A stretch of DNA of 6,054 bases, taken from assembly GCA_007132145.1 (NCBI GenBank), contig SLPE01000172.1, forward strand, positions 1 to 6,054, read 5' to 3'. This document shows, one piece after another, positions 1 through 6,054 of this stretch (the stretch's first letter is position 1; every line of letters starts with the position of its first letter). Origin of the DNA: Candidatus Izemoplasma sp. (lineage in GTDB: Bacteria > Bacillota_I > Bacilli_A > Izemoplasmatales > Izemoplasmataceae). The notes beneath the pieces are model-generated. The model made no database searches. It worked only from the letters and a program-made list of their open reading frames with translations, and was not told where the DNA came from. Both the position numbers and the translations under genes were made by a program.

Positions 1-1481
1 CGGAAAGGTGTCTTGCCGGTGAACTCGAGACCGGTGAATATCATGCGGGCGACCCAGAAGAAGATGATGTCGTATCCGGTCACCATCGCTTGTGTCGGAT
101 AGTATCGCCGATAATCTTCGGTGTCGTCCGGCCATCCGAGCGTCGAAAAGGGCCACAGAGCCGATGAGAACCACGTATCGAGGACGTCTTCGTCCTGCAC
201 ATACCCTTCAGGAGGATTGGCGCCGACATAGACGTCGTCGCCTTTGTAATAGGCCGGGATGCGGTGTCCCCACCACAGTTGTCGGCTGATGCACCAGTCC
301 TGGATGTTCTCCATCCAGTGCCTGAAGATCTTCTCGAATCGGGGCGGGATGAACTGTGCGCTCGATTGTGCGAGCGCGCGTTGTGCGAGCGGTTCCATCT
401 TGACGAACCATTGCATCGAAAGCCGCGGTTCGACGATGACGCCGGTACGTTCGCTGTGACCGACGCTGTGAACGATCTTTTCCGTCTTGACGAGCAAGCC
501 GTTCCTCTTCGTGTCTTCGATGACTTGTTTTCGGCATTCGAAACGGTCGAGCCCTTCGTATTGAAAGGCCATCGCATTCATTATGCCGTCTTCCTCCATG
601 CATAAGGGCATCGGAAGATCGTGCCGTTCCCCGACGAGGAAGTCGTTGGGGTCGTGACCCGGTGTCACCTTGACGGCGCCGGTGCCGAACTCGCGATCGA
701 CGGCCTCGTCGGCGATGACGGGAATCAAGACGTCCGTGCCTGGAATGCGGACTTTTTTACCGACGTGTGCCATCCGTGCCTCATCTTCGGGATGGACCAT
801 CAAGGCGGTATCGCCGAACATCGTCTCGGGACGGGTCGTCGCGATCAAGATGTAGTCGCTTCCGTCTTCGAGGAAGTATTTGAAATGATAGAGCGCGCCT
901 TCGATGTCGATGTGTTCGACTTCGATGTTGGAAAGCGCCGTCTTCGCATCGACGTCCCAGTTGATGATGCGCTCCTTGCGATAGACCCACCCTTTTTCGT
1001 GAAGACGGATGAAGACCTCTTCAACGGCTCGGCTGAGACCTTCATCGAGGGTGAAGCGCTCTTTGTCGTAATCGACGCTGATGCCGAGCGCCTCCCATTG
1101 TTCGCGAATGTGGTCGCTGTATTCCTTCTTCCATTTCCAAGCCGTTTCCATGAAGGCTTCGCGCCCCATTTCATGGCGGTTGATGCCACGCGACTTGAGA
1201 TCCTTGTCGATGACGGATTGCGTGGCGATGCCTGCGTGGTCCATACCGGGCAGATAGAGTGCGTCGTATCCTTGCATGCGTTTGTGACGAATGATGATGT
1301 CTTGTAATGTATTGTCCCACGCATGTCCGAGATGCAACTTCCCGGTGATGTTCGGTGGGGGAATGACAACGGTATAGGGTTCTTTGTCCTTGTCGCCACT
1401 TTTAAAGTAACCGGCATCTTTCCATGTCTTGTAACGTCCTTCTTCAACCAGTTTGTGGTCATACTTCTTTGAAAGTTCCAT
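1..1481 (-). CDS. valS: Valyl-tRNA synthetase, N-terminal part (C-terminus runs off the window)
   Basis: Class I aminoacyl-tRNA synthetase that charges tRNA-Val with valine in the cytoplasm and hydrolyses mischarged Thr-tRNA-Val. The reading frame is open from ATG at 1481 to the window edge: 493 complete codons out of roughly 870-880 usual for the family. The protein begins [20 protein letters not shown]. The class I HIGH motif appears as HLGH at residues 50-53 within [13 protein letters not shown], followed by [12 protein letters not shown]. The CP1 editing domain shows [13 protein letters not shown] and the typical [13 protein letters not shown] block. The catalytic core resumes with [34 protein letters not shown] and [16 protein letters not shown]. 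These blocks are characteristic of ValRS rather than IleRS or LeuRS. The KMSKS loop, anticodon-binding domain and C-terminal coiled coil lie beyond position 1. The start is fixed by a strong AAGGAGG 7 nt upstream and by the preceding Val-specific T-box. No frameshift is seen in the visible part. Confidence 0.97.
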   Translation of the reverse strand, partial: MELSKKYDHKLVEEGRYKTWKDAGYFKSGDKDKEPYTVVIPPPNITGKLHLGHAWDNTLQDIIIRHKRMQGYDALYLPGMDHAGIATQSVIDKDLKSRGINRHEMGREAFMETAWKWKKEYSDHIREQWEALGISVDYDKERFTLDEGLSRAVEEVFIRLHEKGWVYRKERIINWDVDAKTALSNIEVEHIDIEGALYHFKYFLEDGSDYILIATTRPETMFGDTALMVHPEDEARMAHVGKKVRIPGTDVLIPVIADEAVDREFGTGAVKVTPGHDPNDFLVGERHDLPMPLCMEEDGIMNAMAFQYEGLDRFECRKQVIEDTKRNGLLVKTEKIVHSVGHSERTGVIVEPRLSMQWFVKMEPLAQRALAQSSAQFIPPRFEKIFRHWMENIQDWCISRQLWWGHRIPAYYKGDDVYVGANPPEGYVQDEDVLDTWFSSALWPFSTLGWPDDTEDYRRYYPTQAMVTGYDIIFFWVARMIFTGLEFTGKTPF

Positions 1482-1488
1482 GGTCTTT

Positions 1489-1495
1489 CCTCCTT
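1489..1495 (-). promoter_or_regulatory. Ribosome binding site of valS
   Basis: On the minus strand this reads AAGGAGG, a near-perfect Shine-Dalgarno sequence, with a 7-nt gap to the ATG at 1481. It lies downstream of the T-box terminator and outside the hairpin, so the leader should act on transcription rather than by hiding this site. Confidence 0.9.
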
Positions 1496-1500
1496 GAATG

Positions 1501-1529
1501 AAAAACGCCCCAGCCAACGGCTAAGGACG
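1501..1529 (-). terminator. T-box-controlled intrinsic terminator upstream of valS
   Basis: In the RNA, CGTCCTTAGCC (1529-1519) pairs with GGCTGGGGCG (1515-1506) around a GTT loop, with one bulged U and several G-U pairs, followed by five U residues (1505-1501). Its 5' arm contains CCTTAG (1526-1521), the same segment needed for the antiterminator helix, so the two folds are mutually exclusive, as expected for a transcriptional T-box switch. Confidence 0.9.
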
Positions 1530-1703
1530 ATTGGATCGCGGTACCACCTTAGTTCCGGCGCATGCACCGGCACTCTGACCCTTAACGCGGGGAACGCGCA
1601 AAGCGAACTCCCGGGCGACATTCGACGGAACGTCTTGTCGGCTCACAGCGCCGCCGACTCTCTTTGAAGTCCGTTTCCGTTTACTCTTCCCGTTCATCGT
1701 GTT
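1501..1703 (-). promoter_or_regulatory. T-box riboswitch leader (tRNA-Val responsive, specifier GUC)
   Basis: Untranslated leader of valS that should bind uncharged tRNA-Val and permit readthrough when valine charging is low. The hallmark T-box element AAGGTGGTACCGCG is at 1550-1537. Stem I is visible: GATGA at 1698-1694, GAAC (1695-1692) pairing with GTTC (1608-1605), GGG (1691-1689) with CCC (1615-1613), ACGGAA (1680-1675) with TTCCGT (1630-1625), and a distal GTCGGC/GCCGAC arm (1658-1653 with 1642-1637) preceded by AGAGAG. The internal loop between the GGG/CCC and ACGGAA/TTCCGT helices carries GAAT-GUC-G; GUC at 1619-1617 occupies the specifier position and is a Val codon. Stem III is CCGGTG/CGCCGG (1570-1565 with 1560-1555). 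The antiterminator pairs CTAAGG (1552-1547) with CCTTAG (1526-1521), leaving UGGU (1546-1543) bulged to pair with an ACCA tRNA 3' end, which fits discriminator A73 of tRNA-Val. The 5' end at about 1703 is inferred from the promoter. Confidence 0.95.
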
Positions 1704-1709
1704 GACCAC

Positions 1710-1738
1710 AGTTTATCACAGCTTCATGGTTTAATCAA
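1710..1738 (-). promoter_or_regulatory. Probable sigma-A promoter for the valS leader
   Basis: On the minus strand TTGATT (1738-1733) is followed after 17 nt by TAAACT (1715-1710), with TG one base upstream of the -10 giving an extended -10 element. Each hexamer matches consensus at 4 of 6 positions. The predicted start at about 1703 falls just before the GATGAAC that begins T-box Stem I, leaving only a few unpaired leader bases, which supports the assignment. The -35 hexamer contains the TGA stop of engB (1737-1735). The promoter is predicted only. Confidence 0.55.
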
Positions 1739-2322
1739 GCATTAGCGCACCACTCGAACAGTTTTTCGAGGAACGTCTCCCGTCCCGTCGCATCGTGCGC
1801 CGAAAAGAGCATCACATCGTCCGCCTCGGCCTTCGAAAGCGATGTTTCGACGGTCCTTTTGACGAGGGCGCGGCGATTTCCGGAAAGTTTGTCCGCCTTC
1901 GTCGCGACGACGGTGAAGGGAATGTGGTGGTACGTCAGGAACTCCGCCATCAAGACATCGTCTTCCGTCGGTGGATGACGTGCATCGACCAGCAAGACGA
2001 CGTGGCGCAATGCCGCCCGATTCATCAAATAGTCCTCCAACATCTTGCCGAAACGTCGCCGCTTCGTCTTCGCTGCGCTCGCATAGCCGTAACCGGGTGC
2101 GTCGACGAGATAGAGACGGTTGTTCACCTTGTAGAAATTCAAGGTTTGCGTCTTGCCGGGTTTTTGCGAGATGTAGGCGATGTTCTTGCGTTTCGCGAGC
2201 GCGTTGACGAACGAACTCTTGCCGACGTTGGACCGCCCCAACAACAAGAACTCCGGGAGCGTCCCTTCCGGAAATGCAGCCGCGTCGACGGCCATGTGTG
2301 GCGCTTCGATGTCGATGTGCAT
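1735..2322 (-). CDS. engB: Ribosome biogenesis GTP-binding protein EngB/YsxC
   Basis: TrmE-Era-EngA-EngB-type GTPase required for late assembly of the 50S ribosomal subunit; single-domain cytoplasmic protein of 195 residues, the normal family length. The G1/P-loop is GRSNVGKSS (residues 29-37), the switch I region is KPGKTQTLNFY with conserved Thr, G3 is DAPGYG (74-79), G4 is TKADK (141-145), and G5 is FSAHDATG (173-180). The P-loop GRSNVGKS and PGYGYA blocks are diagnostic of EngB against Era or Der. ATG at 2322 is chosen because GGGAGG lies 6 nt upstream. The frame stays open upstream to a TTG at 2370 overlapping the lon stop, but that start lacks a properly spaced Shine-Dalgarno and would add 16 residues encoded through a hairpin. 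The 44-nt gap after lon holds a terminator-like hairpin, so engB may be expressed at reduced level from the lon transcript. lon-engB adjacency is common in Bacilli. Confidence 0.96.
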   Translation of the reverse strand: MHIDIEAPHMAVDAAAFPEGTLPEFLLLGRSNVGKSSFVNALAKRKNIAYISQKPGKTQTLNFYKVNNRLYLVDAPGYGYASAAKTKRRRFGKMLEDYLMNRAALRHVVLLVDARHPPTEDDVLMAEFLTYHHIPFTVVATKADKLSGNRRALVKRTVETSLSKAEADDVMLFSAHDATGRETFLEKLFEWCANA

Positions 2323-2328
2323 GGGCGA

Positions 2329-2334
2329 CCTCCC
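2329..2334 (-). promoter_or_regulatory. Ribosome binding site of engB (decides the start)
   Basis: Minus-strand GGGAGG, 6 nt before ATG at 2322. It lies 4 nt past the U-run of the hairpin that follows lon. It supports the ATG start over the in-frame TTG at 2370. Confidence 0.85.
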
Positions 2335-2338
2335 TTTG

Positions 2339-2366
2339 AAAAGAAGGCAACCGCTCGGGTCGCCTT
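2339..2366 (-). terminator. Terminator-like hairpin between lon and engB
   Basis: Starting on the base after the lon TGA, AAGGCGACC (2366-2358) pairs with GGTTGCCTT (2352-2344) around the loop CGAGC. This is a nine-pair stem with one G-U, followed by C and then four U (2342-2339). The stem is stable but the U-run is short and interrupted, so it may terminate only partly, or act as a 3'-end stabiliser that lets some transcripts continue into engB. No separate promoter for engB fits in the 44-nt gap, which argues for incomplete termination or a promoter inside lon. Confidence 0.65.
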
Positions 2367-4694
2367 TCAATCCTTGAGTGTGTGTGCGATGATTTCGTCG
2401 ATGGTTTCGACGGAAATGATTTCGACGCTGTTCTTGACATCGTCGGGAATCTCTTCGATGTCGCGGTCGTTGGTCTTGGGGATGATGACTTTCTTGAGGC
2501 CGACACGGTGTGCGGCGATCGCTTTTTCCTTGAGACCGCCGATGGGAAGAACCCGACCGCGCAACGTGATTTCGCCGGTCATGCCGATCGAATGGTCGAC
2601 TTTCTTGTGCGTCAACGCGCTGATCAAGGCGATGGCGATCGTGACGCCGGCGCTCGGTCCGTCTTTGGGAATGGCACCTTCGGGCACGTGGATGTGGACG
2701 TCGGATTCGTCGAACACTTTACGGTCGATGCCGTATTTCTCATGGTTGGCACGAATGTAGGACAGTCCGGCTTGCGCCGATTCTTTCATGACGTCGCCGA
2801 GTTGTCCGGTCAGGACGAGCTTGCCCGTCCCTTTGTAGTAGGCGACTTCGACGGGCAAAGTGTCACCGCCGAACTGGGTGTAGGCCAACCCGGTCGCGAC
2901 ACCGATCTGGTCGACTTTGTCCGCTTCCTGGTTTTTGTATTTCGGTTTCCCGAGGAAGGTGTCGAGATTGTCGGGGGTCACCTCGACATGGTCGACTTTG
3001 TCGCCGAGAATCGTCTTGATCGCCTTGCGGACGATGGACCCGAAGAGTCTATCGAGTTGACGTACACCGGCTTCACGGGTGTAATCGCGAATCATTTTCA
3101 GAACCGTATCGTCGGTGATCGTGATTTTCTCCGGATCGAGGCCGTGGTTGTCGAGTTGCTTTTTCAAAAGATGCTTCTTGGCGATGTTGAATTTCTCGAT
3201 TTCCGTGTAACTCGAGAGTTCGATGATCTCCATCCGGTCGCGGAGCGGTGCGGGAATGTTTCCGAGATAGTTGGCCGTCGTGATGAAGAGGACTTTGCTC
3301 AAGTCGTATTGGTCTTCGAGATAGTGGTCGCTGAAGCGGCTGTTTTGTTCGGGGTCGAGCACTTCGAGCATCGCAGCACTCGGATCACCTTTGTAGTCGT
3401 AGCCGAGTTTGTCGATTTCATCGAGGAGAAAGAGCGGATTGACGACTTTCGCCTTCCGCAAACCTTGGAGGATGCGTCCCGGCAATGCGCCGAGGTAGGT
3501 CCGACGATGACCGCGGATTTCGCTTTCGTCCTTGACACCGCCGAGCGATTGCTTGATGAACTTGCGCCCGAGCGCGGAAGCGATCGACTGTGCGAGCGAC
3601 GTCTTGCCGACGCCGGGCGGACCGACGAGACAGAGAATCGTCTGCGGGTTCTTTCCGGTCAGCAGTTTGACGGCGAGATACTCGATGATGCGTTCCTTGA
3701 CTTTCTCGAGCCCGTAATGGGTCTCTTCGAGCGCCGATTCCGCTTTCTTGATGTCGGTCTCGTCTTCGGTCTGCTCATGCCAGGGCAGCTCGACGAGGAA
3801 ATCGAGATACGTCCGGATGACGCCGCTTTCGCCGCTTGCGGCGGGAAGCGTCTCGTAACGTGAAAGTTCATAGAGCGCTTTTTCTTCGATGTGCGGTGGC
3901 ATCTTCTTTTCGTGAATCATCTTGCGGAGTTGTTCGATCTCGGATTCCTTCTTGACTTTGTCGCCGAGTTCTTCCTGGATCGCACGCAGTTTTTCCCGCA
4001 AATAGTATTCCCTTTGGTTTTCATCGATGTTCTTCTTGACCGTCCGGTTGATTTTGTCCTCTATTTCGCTCATGTGTCGTTCTTTTTCGATGTCTTGCAG
4101 CAAATAGTTCAAACGGTCGAGGATCTTGGACGTTTCAAGATACTTGAATTTCTGGTTTTCCGGAATCTTCAAGTTGCTCGCGAGGATGTCGGTCAGTTTA
4201 TCGCTGGAAACGCCCGACTGGATGACTTCGAGCGATTGTTTCGGATTCGAAAGGATGTTCTGCGCATTTTCCATGACTTTCTTGACGATCATCCGGACAA
4301 GGGCGAGTTCTTCATCGATGTCCACGCTTTTCGACGGGCGTGTCTGGAAATCGACGACGAAAAACGGCTTCGTCTGCTCGAAACCCTTGATCTCCGCACG
4401 GACGATCGGATCGAATTTGACTTTGAAATTTCCGTTGGGCAATTTGATCTTGATGCCGATTTTGGCGACGATGCCGGTGGAAAGGATGTCTTCTTGTTTA
4501 GGTTCGTCGTGCATCGGATTCTTCTGTATCAATAAGAGGACATGGTTCTCATGATGCCTTTCCGCTTCGAGTAGGGCCGTCTTGCTCGGGGCGCGGCCGA
4601 CTTCGGTGCGGACATCGGTATGGGGAAACGGTGCCAGTCCGCGGATGGCGATCGCCGGCAGTTTTCCTTTCGTTGCATTGGTGTCGTCAAACAT
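2367..4694 (-). CDS. lon: ATP-dependent endopeptidase La (LonA)
   Basis: Cytoplasmic AAA+ serine protease forming hexamers that unfold and degrade damaged and short-lived regulatory proteins. Length is 775 residues from ATG 4694, normal for LonA. The N-terminal substrate-binding domain (about 1-200, beginning near KLPAIAIRGLAPFPHTDV) is followed by a charged, probably coiled-coil stretch (about 200-260, with REYYLREKLRAIQEELG). The AAA+ module has Walker A GPPGVGKT (358-365), Walker B PLFLLDEID (D425, E426), sensor 1 FITTAN, PLRDRMEII with the arginine finger region, and sensor 2 REAGVRQL (R545). The C-terminal protease domain has catalytic Ser681 in PKDGPSAG and Lys724 in GGLKEKAIAAHR; the 43-residue Ser-Lys spacing equals that of E. 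coli Lon (S679/K722). All active-site residues are present. It lacks the membrane segments of LonB. An in-frame GTG at 4703 would add three residues but lies within the AAAGGGGTG Shine-Dalgarno, so ATG 4694 is preferred. It has its own promoter and is separated from tig by a terminator. Confidence 0.98.
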   Translation of the reverse strand: MFDDTNATKGKLPAIAIRGLAPFPHTDVRTEVGRAPSKTALLEAERHHENHVLLLIQKNPMHDEPKQEDILSTGIVAKIGIKIKLPNGNFKVKFDPIVRAEIKGFEQTKPFFVVDFQTRPSKSVDIDEELALVRMIVKKVMENAQNILSNPKQSLEVIQSGVSSDKLTDILASNLKIPENQKFKYLETSKILDRLNYLLQDIEKERHMSEIEDKINRTVKKNIDENQREYYLREKLRAIQEELGDKVKKESEIEQLRKMIHEKKMPPHIEEKALYELSRYETLPAASGESGVIRTYLDFLVELPWHEQTEDETDIKKAESALEETHYGLEKVKERIIEYLAVKLLTGKNPQTILCLVGPPGVGKTSLAQSIASALGRKFIKQSLGGVKDESEIRGHRRTYLGALPGRILQGLRKAKVVNPLFLLDEIDKLGYDYKGDPSAAMLEVLDPEQNSRFSDHYLEDQYDLSKVLFITTANYLGNIPAPLRDRMEIIELSSYTEIEKFNIAKKHLLKKQLDNHGLDPEKITITDDTVLKMIRDYTREAGVRQLDRLFGSIVRKAIKTILGDKVDHVEVTPDNLDTFLGKPKYKNQEADKVDQIGVATGLAYTQFGGDTLPVEVAYYKGTGKLVLTGQLGDVMKESAQAGLSYIRANHEKYGIDRKVFDESDVHIHVPEGAIPKDGPSAGVTIAIALISALTHKKVDHSIGMTGEITLRGRVLPIGGLKEKAIAAHRVGLKKVIIPKTNDRDIEEIPDDVKNSVEIISVETIDEIIAHTLKD

Positions 4695-4700
4695 GGTTTT

Positions 4701-4709
4701 CACCCCTTT
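4701..4709 (-). promoter_or_regulatory. Ribosome binding site of lon (decides the start)
   Basis: Minus-strand AAAGGGGTG, complementary to most of the 16S rRNA 3' end, with 8 nt between the last G of GGGG and ATG 4694. The in-frame GTG at 4703-4701 is part of this site and therefore cannot be well served by it. Confidence 0.75.
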
Positions 4710-4734
4710 TTCATGCGGTTGTTCCTACATGTAT

Positions 4735-4763
4735 AATATACTTTAGAATAGGTTTTTTTTCAA
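4735..4763 (-). promoter_or_regulatory. Sigma-A promoter of lon
   Basis: Minus-strand TTGAAA (4763-4758) and TATATT (4740-4735) are separated by exactly 17 nt; each matches the housekeeping consensus at 5 of 6 positions. The predicted start near 4728 gives a 5' UTR of about 34 nt. An A8 tract (4760-4753) spans the end of the -35 box and the start of the spacer. I find no CtsR-type GGTCAAA repeats and no CIRCE element around it, so heat-shock control by those repressors is not supported here. Confidence 0.8.
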
Positions 4764-4788
4764 CGGATACGACCGTCTGAATACATTA

Positions 4789-4802
4789 TACGGCAAGCCG
4801 TA
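4789..4802. repeat. Short perfect inverted repeat upstream of the lon promoter
   Basis: TACGGC-AA-GCCGTA, two 6-bp arms with a 2-bp centre, about 26 bp upstream of the lon -35 box and between the tig terminator and the lon promoter. The tiny centre suits a protein-binding palindrome better than an RNA hairpin, and the site lies outside the predicted lon transcript. It overlaps a TATAAT (minus strand 4790-4785) that lacks a convincing -35 partner. A function as operator is only a possibility. Confidence 0.4.
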
Positions 4803-4833
4803 CGCTTTTGGAAGCGAAACGGTCGCGGATATG

Positions 4834-4860
4834 AAAAAGCACTTCATTCGAAGTGCTCTT
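4834..4860 (-). terminator. Intrinsic terminator of tig
   Basis: Directly after the tig stop, AGCACTTC (4857-4850) pairs perfectly with GAAGTGCT (4845-4838) around the loop GAAT, followed by UUUU; the stem can extend outward by AAG pairing with the U-run. It begins 2 nt after the TGA at 4863. This is a strong rho-independent terminator that separates tig from lon transcription. Confidence 0.9.
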
Positions 4861-4862
4861 CC

Positions 4863-6054
4863 TCATTCGGTCTTCAAGGCGTCGACGAGCAGGTCGACGG
4901 TTTTCCCGAACACGACTTCTTGTTCGACGGCCGAGGGAGCGACTTGCGAACGGATCTGTTCTACATCGAGGTTGTAGAGTTTCGAGAGTTCCTCGTATTT
5001 CTTGTCGAGTTCTTCTTGCGTCGCGGTGACGGCTTCCTTCTTCGACACCGCTTCGACGGTCAATTGGGTCTTGAGGGTCTTTTCCGCTTGTTCTTCCATG
5101 TTCTTCTCGAACGTCTCTTTGTCGATGCGGCTGAGTTGCAAATAGGTCTCGTAGTCGATGTTGTATTGTTGCGCTTGCCGTTTGACATTGTCGATCTGAC
5201 GGTTCTTCTCTTGTTCGACCATGTCCTTGGGTACGATCATCTCCGCATGTTCGACCGCTTTGCCGACGGCGAAGTCGACGGTCTTGTTGCGGGCGTCTTT
5301 TTCCTTTTGTGCGACGAGGTCTTCGCGGGTCTTCTTCAAAAGCGCGTCGACGGTCTCGACGTCTTCTCGCTCGAGTTCCTTGACGAACGCATCGGTCAGT
5401 TCCGGAAGCCGTTTGACTTTGATTTCGTGCACTTTGACTTTGAACACCGACGCCTTGCCTTTGAGGTGTTCGGCTTCGTAGTTGTCGGGGAAGGTGATGT
5501 CGAGGTCGCGTTCTTCACCGGGCCGCATCCCGACCATCTTGTCTTCGAAACCGGGGATGAAACGTCCGCTGCCGATTTCGAGTTCATGGTTCTCGGCTTT
5601 GCCGCCTTCGAACGGCTCTCCGTCGAGGAACCCTTCGAAATCGAAGACGACGGTGTCGCCTTTTTCAAGCGCGCCGTCTTCTTTGATGACGAGTTCGGCT
5701 TGTTGCTCTCGGAGCTTCTCGATTTCGGCATGAACGTCTTCATCAGAGACTTCGACACTCGGTTGTTCGTATGCGAACCCTTTGTACTCGCCGAGTTTGA
5801 CTTCCGGTTTGACGGCGACGATCGCCGTGAACATGAAGCCTTGTCCCTTCTTGACGCTACTCACGTCGAAATCGATTTTCGGCGGTGCGACGACGTGGAC
5901 GTCCTCTTGTTGTACGGTGCGGTAGTAGGCTTCGTCGATGATGTGGTTCAAGGCATCTTCGTAGAGTGTTTCGACGCCACGGTGCTTTTCATAGATCGCC
6001 CGTGTGACTTTGCCTTTTCTGAACCCTTTGATTTCTACGTCTTTCCGGATATTC
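4863..6054 (-). CDS. tig: Trigger factor, ribosome-associated chaperone/prolyl isomerase (N-terminus off the window)
   Basis: Binds ribosomal protein L23 at the exit tunnel and shields nascent chains. The frame is open from the window edge (6053) to TGA at 4865-4863, giving 396 visible residues; by alignment to E. coli TF about 33 N-terminal residues are missing, for a total near 430, the normal length. The ribosome-binding signature is visible as GFRKGKVTR (visible residues 10-18), followed by the rest of that domain. A complete FKBP-like PPIase domain covers visible residues about 131-212, with KGDTVVFDFEGFLDGEPFEGG, IGSGRFIPGFEDKMVGM and FPDNYEAEHLKGK. The C-terminal chaperone domain is helical and highly charged, beginning near LPELTDAFVKELERED. 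A TTG at 5951 is an internal Leu codon, not the start, because conserved domain sequence continues upstream of it. The signature Pro (P50 in E. coli, GFRxGKxP) is Thr here (ACA codon). A terminator follows 2 nt after the stop, and clpX, the usual downstream neighbour, is absent. Confidence 0.96.
   Translation of the reverse strand, partial: NIRKDVEIKGFRKGKVTRAIYEKHRGVETLYEDALNHIIDEAYYRTVQQEDVHVVAPPKIDFDVSSVKKGQGFMFTAIVAVKPEVKLGEYKGFAYEQPSVEVSDEDVHAEIEKLREQQAELVIKEDGALEKGDTVVFDFEGFLDGEPFEGGKAENHELEIGSGRFIPGFEDKMVGMRPGEERDLDITFPDNYEAEHLKGKASVFKVKVHEIKVKRLPELTDAFVKELEREDVETVDALLKKTREDLVAQKEKDARNKTVDFAVGKAVEHAEMIVPKDMVEQEKNRQIDNVKRQAQQYNIDYETYLQLSRIDKETFEKNMEEQAEKTLKTQLTVEAVSKKEAVTATQEELDKKYEELSKLYNLDVEQIRSQVAPSAVEQEVVFGKTVDLLVDALKTE

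Noticed and set aside
621..1307. A 228-codon plus-strand open frame opposite valS
   Set aside because: Same codon-bias shadow; the minus strand here encodes the ValRS editing and core motifs without interruption.
845..1621. A 258-codon minus-strand open frame overlapping valS and its leader
   Set aside because: It is an alternative frame of the valS strand that runs through the T-box; its Ser/Thr/Arg-rich translation has no family resemblance, while the adjacent frame is clear ValRS.
2323..2370. TTG at 2370 as the engB start, overlapping the lon stop
   Set aside because: The only nearby purine run, AAGGA, is 1 nt from the TTG, too close; the added residues would be encoded by the hairpin, while ATG 2322 has GGGAGG at 6 nt and gives the normal family length.
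1795..2760. A 321-codon plus-strand open frame opposite engB and the end of lon
   Set aside because: It crosses two well-supported genes and their intergenic hairpin, and shows no motif of its own.
2382..3863. A 493-codon open frame on the plus strand opposite lon
   Set aside because: It lies antisense to strongly conserved lon domains; its translation is dominated by Asp, Val, Phe and Glu, as expected when GAC/GTC/TTC-rich codons are read from the opposite strand. It has no recognisable domain.
3891..4535. A 214-codon plus-strand open frame opposite the lon N-terminal region
   Set aside because: Mirror of lon codons, Phe/Asp/Leu-rich, without a convincing start context or domain.
4695..4862. 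CtsR or CIRCE heat-shock operator before lon
   Set aside because: No GGTCAAA direct repeats and no TTAGCACTC/GAGTGCTAA pair are present. The AGCACTTC/GAAGTGCT arms at 4838-4857 look superficially similar but have a 4-base loop and a U-run and act as the tig terminator.
1..6054. Mobile element, CRISPR array, tRNA gene or defence system
   Set aside because: No direct repeat arrays, transposase motifs, cloverleaf sequence or accessory genes are visible; the window is filled by four housekeeping genes and their control regions.

Overview
All four genes in this window lie on the minus strand. In transcription order (right to left) they are the 3' part of tig (trigger factor), lon (ATP-dependent protease LonA), engB/ysxC (ribosome-assembly GTPase) and the 5' part of valS (valyl-tRNA synthetase). 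Base composition is near 50% G+C, with a strong preference for C/G-ending codons such as GAC, GTC, TTC, ATC and CCG.

The gene order, a classical T-box leader before valS, sigma-A-like promoters and strong AGGAGG-type ribosome binding sites point to Firmicutes, most likely class Bacilli. In Bacillus subtilis the corresponding locus is tig-clpX-lonB-lonA-ysxC-hemAXCDBL-...-valS. Here clpX, lonB and the whole haem block are absent between these markers. That fits a haem-non-synthesising Bacilli lineage (for example relatives of Erysipelotrichales, Acholeplasmatales or Izemoplasmatales), but the lineage call is an inference. All three stop codons in the window are TGA and sit at the expected C-termini, while Trp is TGG, so this is not a UGA=Trp mollicute.

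Layout: 6054-4863 is tig, missing roughly its first 33 residues. 4862-4695 holds a strong intrinsic terminator for tig, a small palindrome, a well-formed sigma-A promoter for lon and lon's ribosome binding site. 4694-2367 is lon. 2366-2323 holds a terminator-like hairpin directly after the lon stop, then the engB ribosome binding site. 2322-1735 is engB. 1738-1482 holds a probable promoter whose -35 box overlaps the engB stop, then a tRNA-Val-sensing T-box leader with specifier GUC, antiterminator and terminator, then the valS ribosome binding site. 1481-1 is the first 493 codons of valS.

The genes share a theme of protein synthesis and quality control: nascent-chain folding (tig), damaged-protein degradation (lon), large-subunit maturation (engB) and Val-tRNA charging (valS). 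They appear to be at least three transcription units. I see no mobile element, CRISPR array, tRNA/rRNA gene or novel defence system here. The most informative content is regulatory: the T-box and the compact intergenic signals. One protein oddity is the loss of the conserved Pro in the trigger factor ribosome-binding signature.
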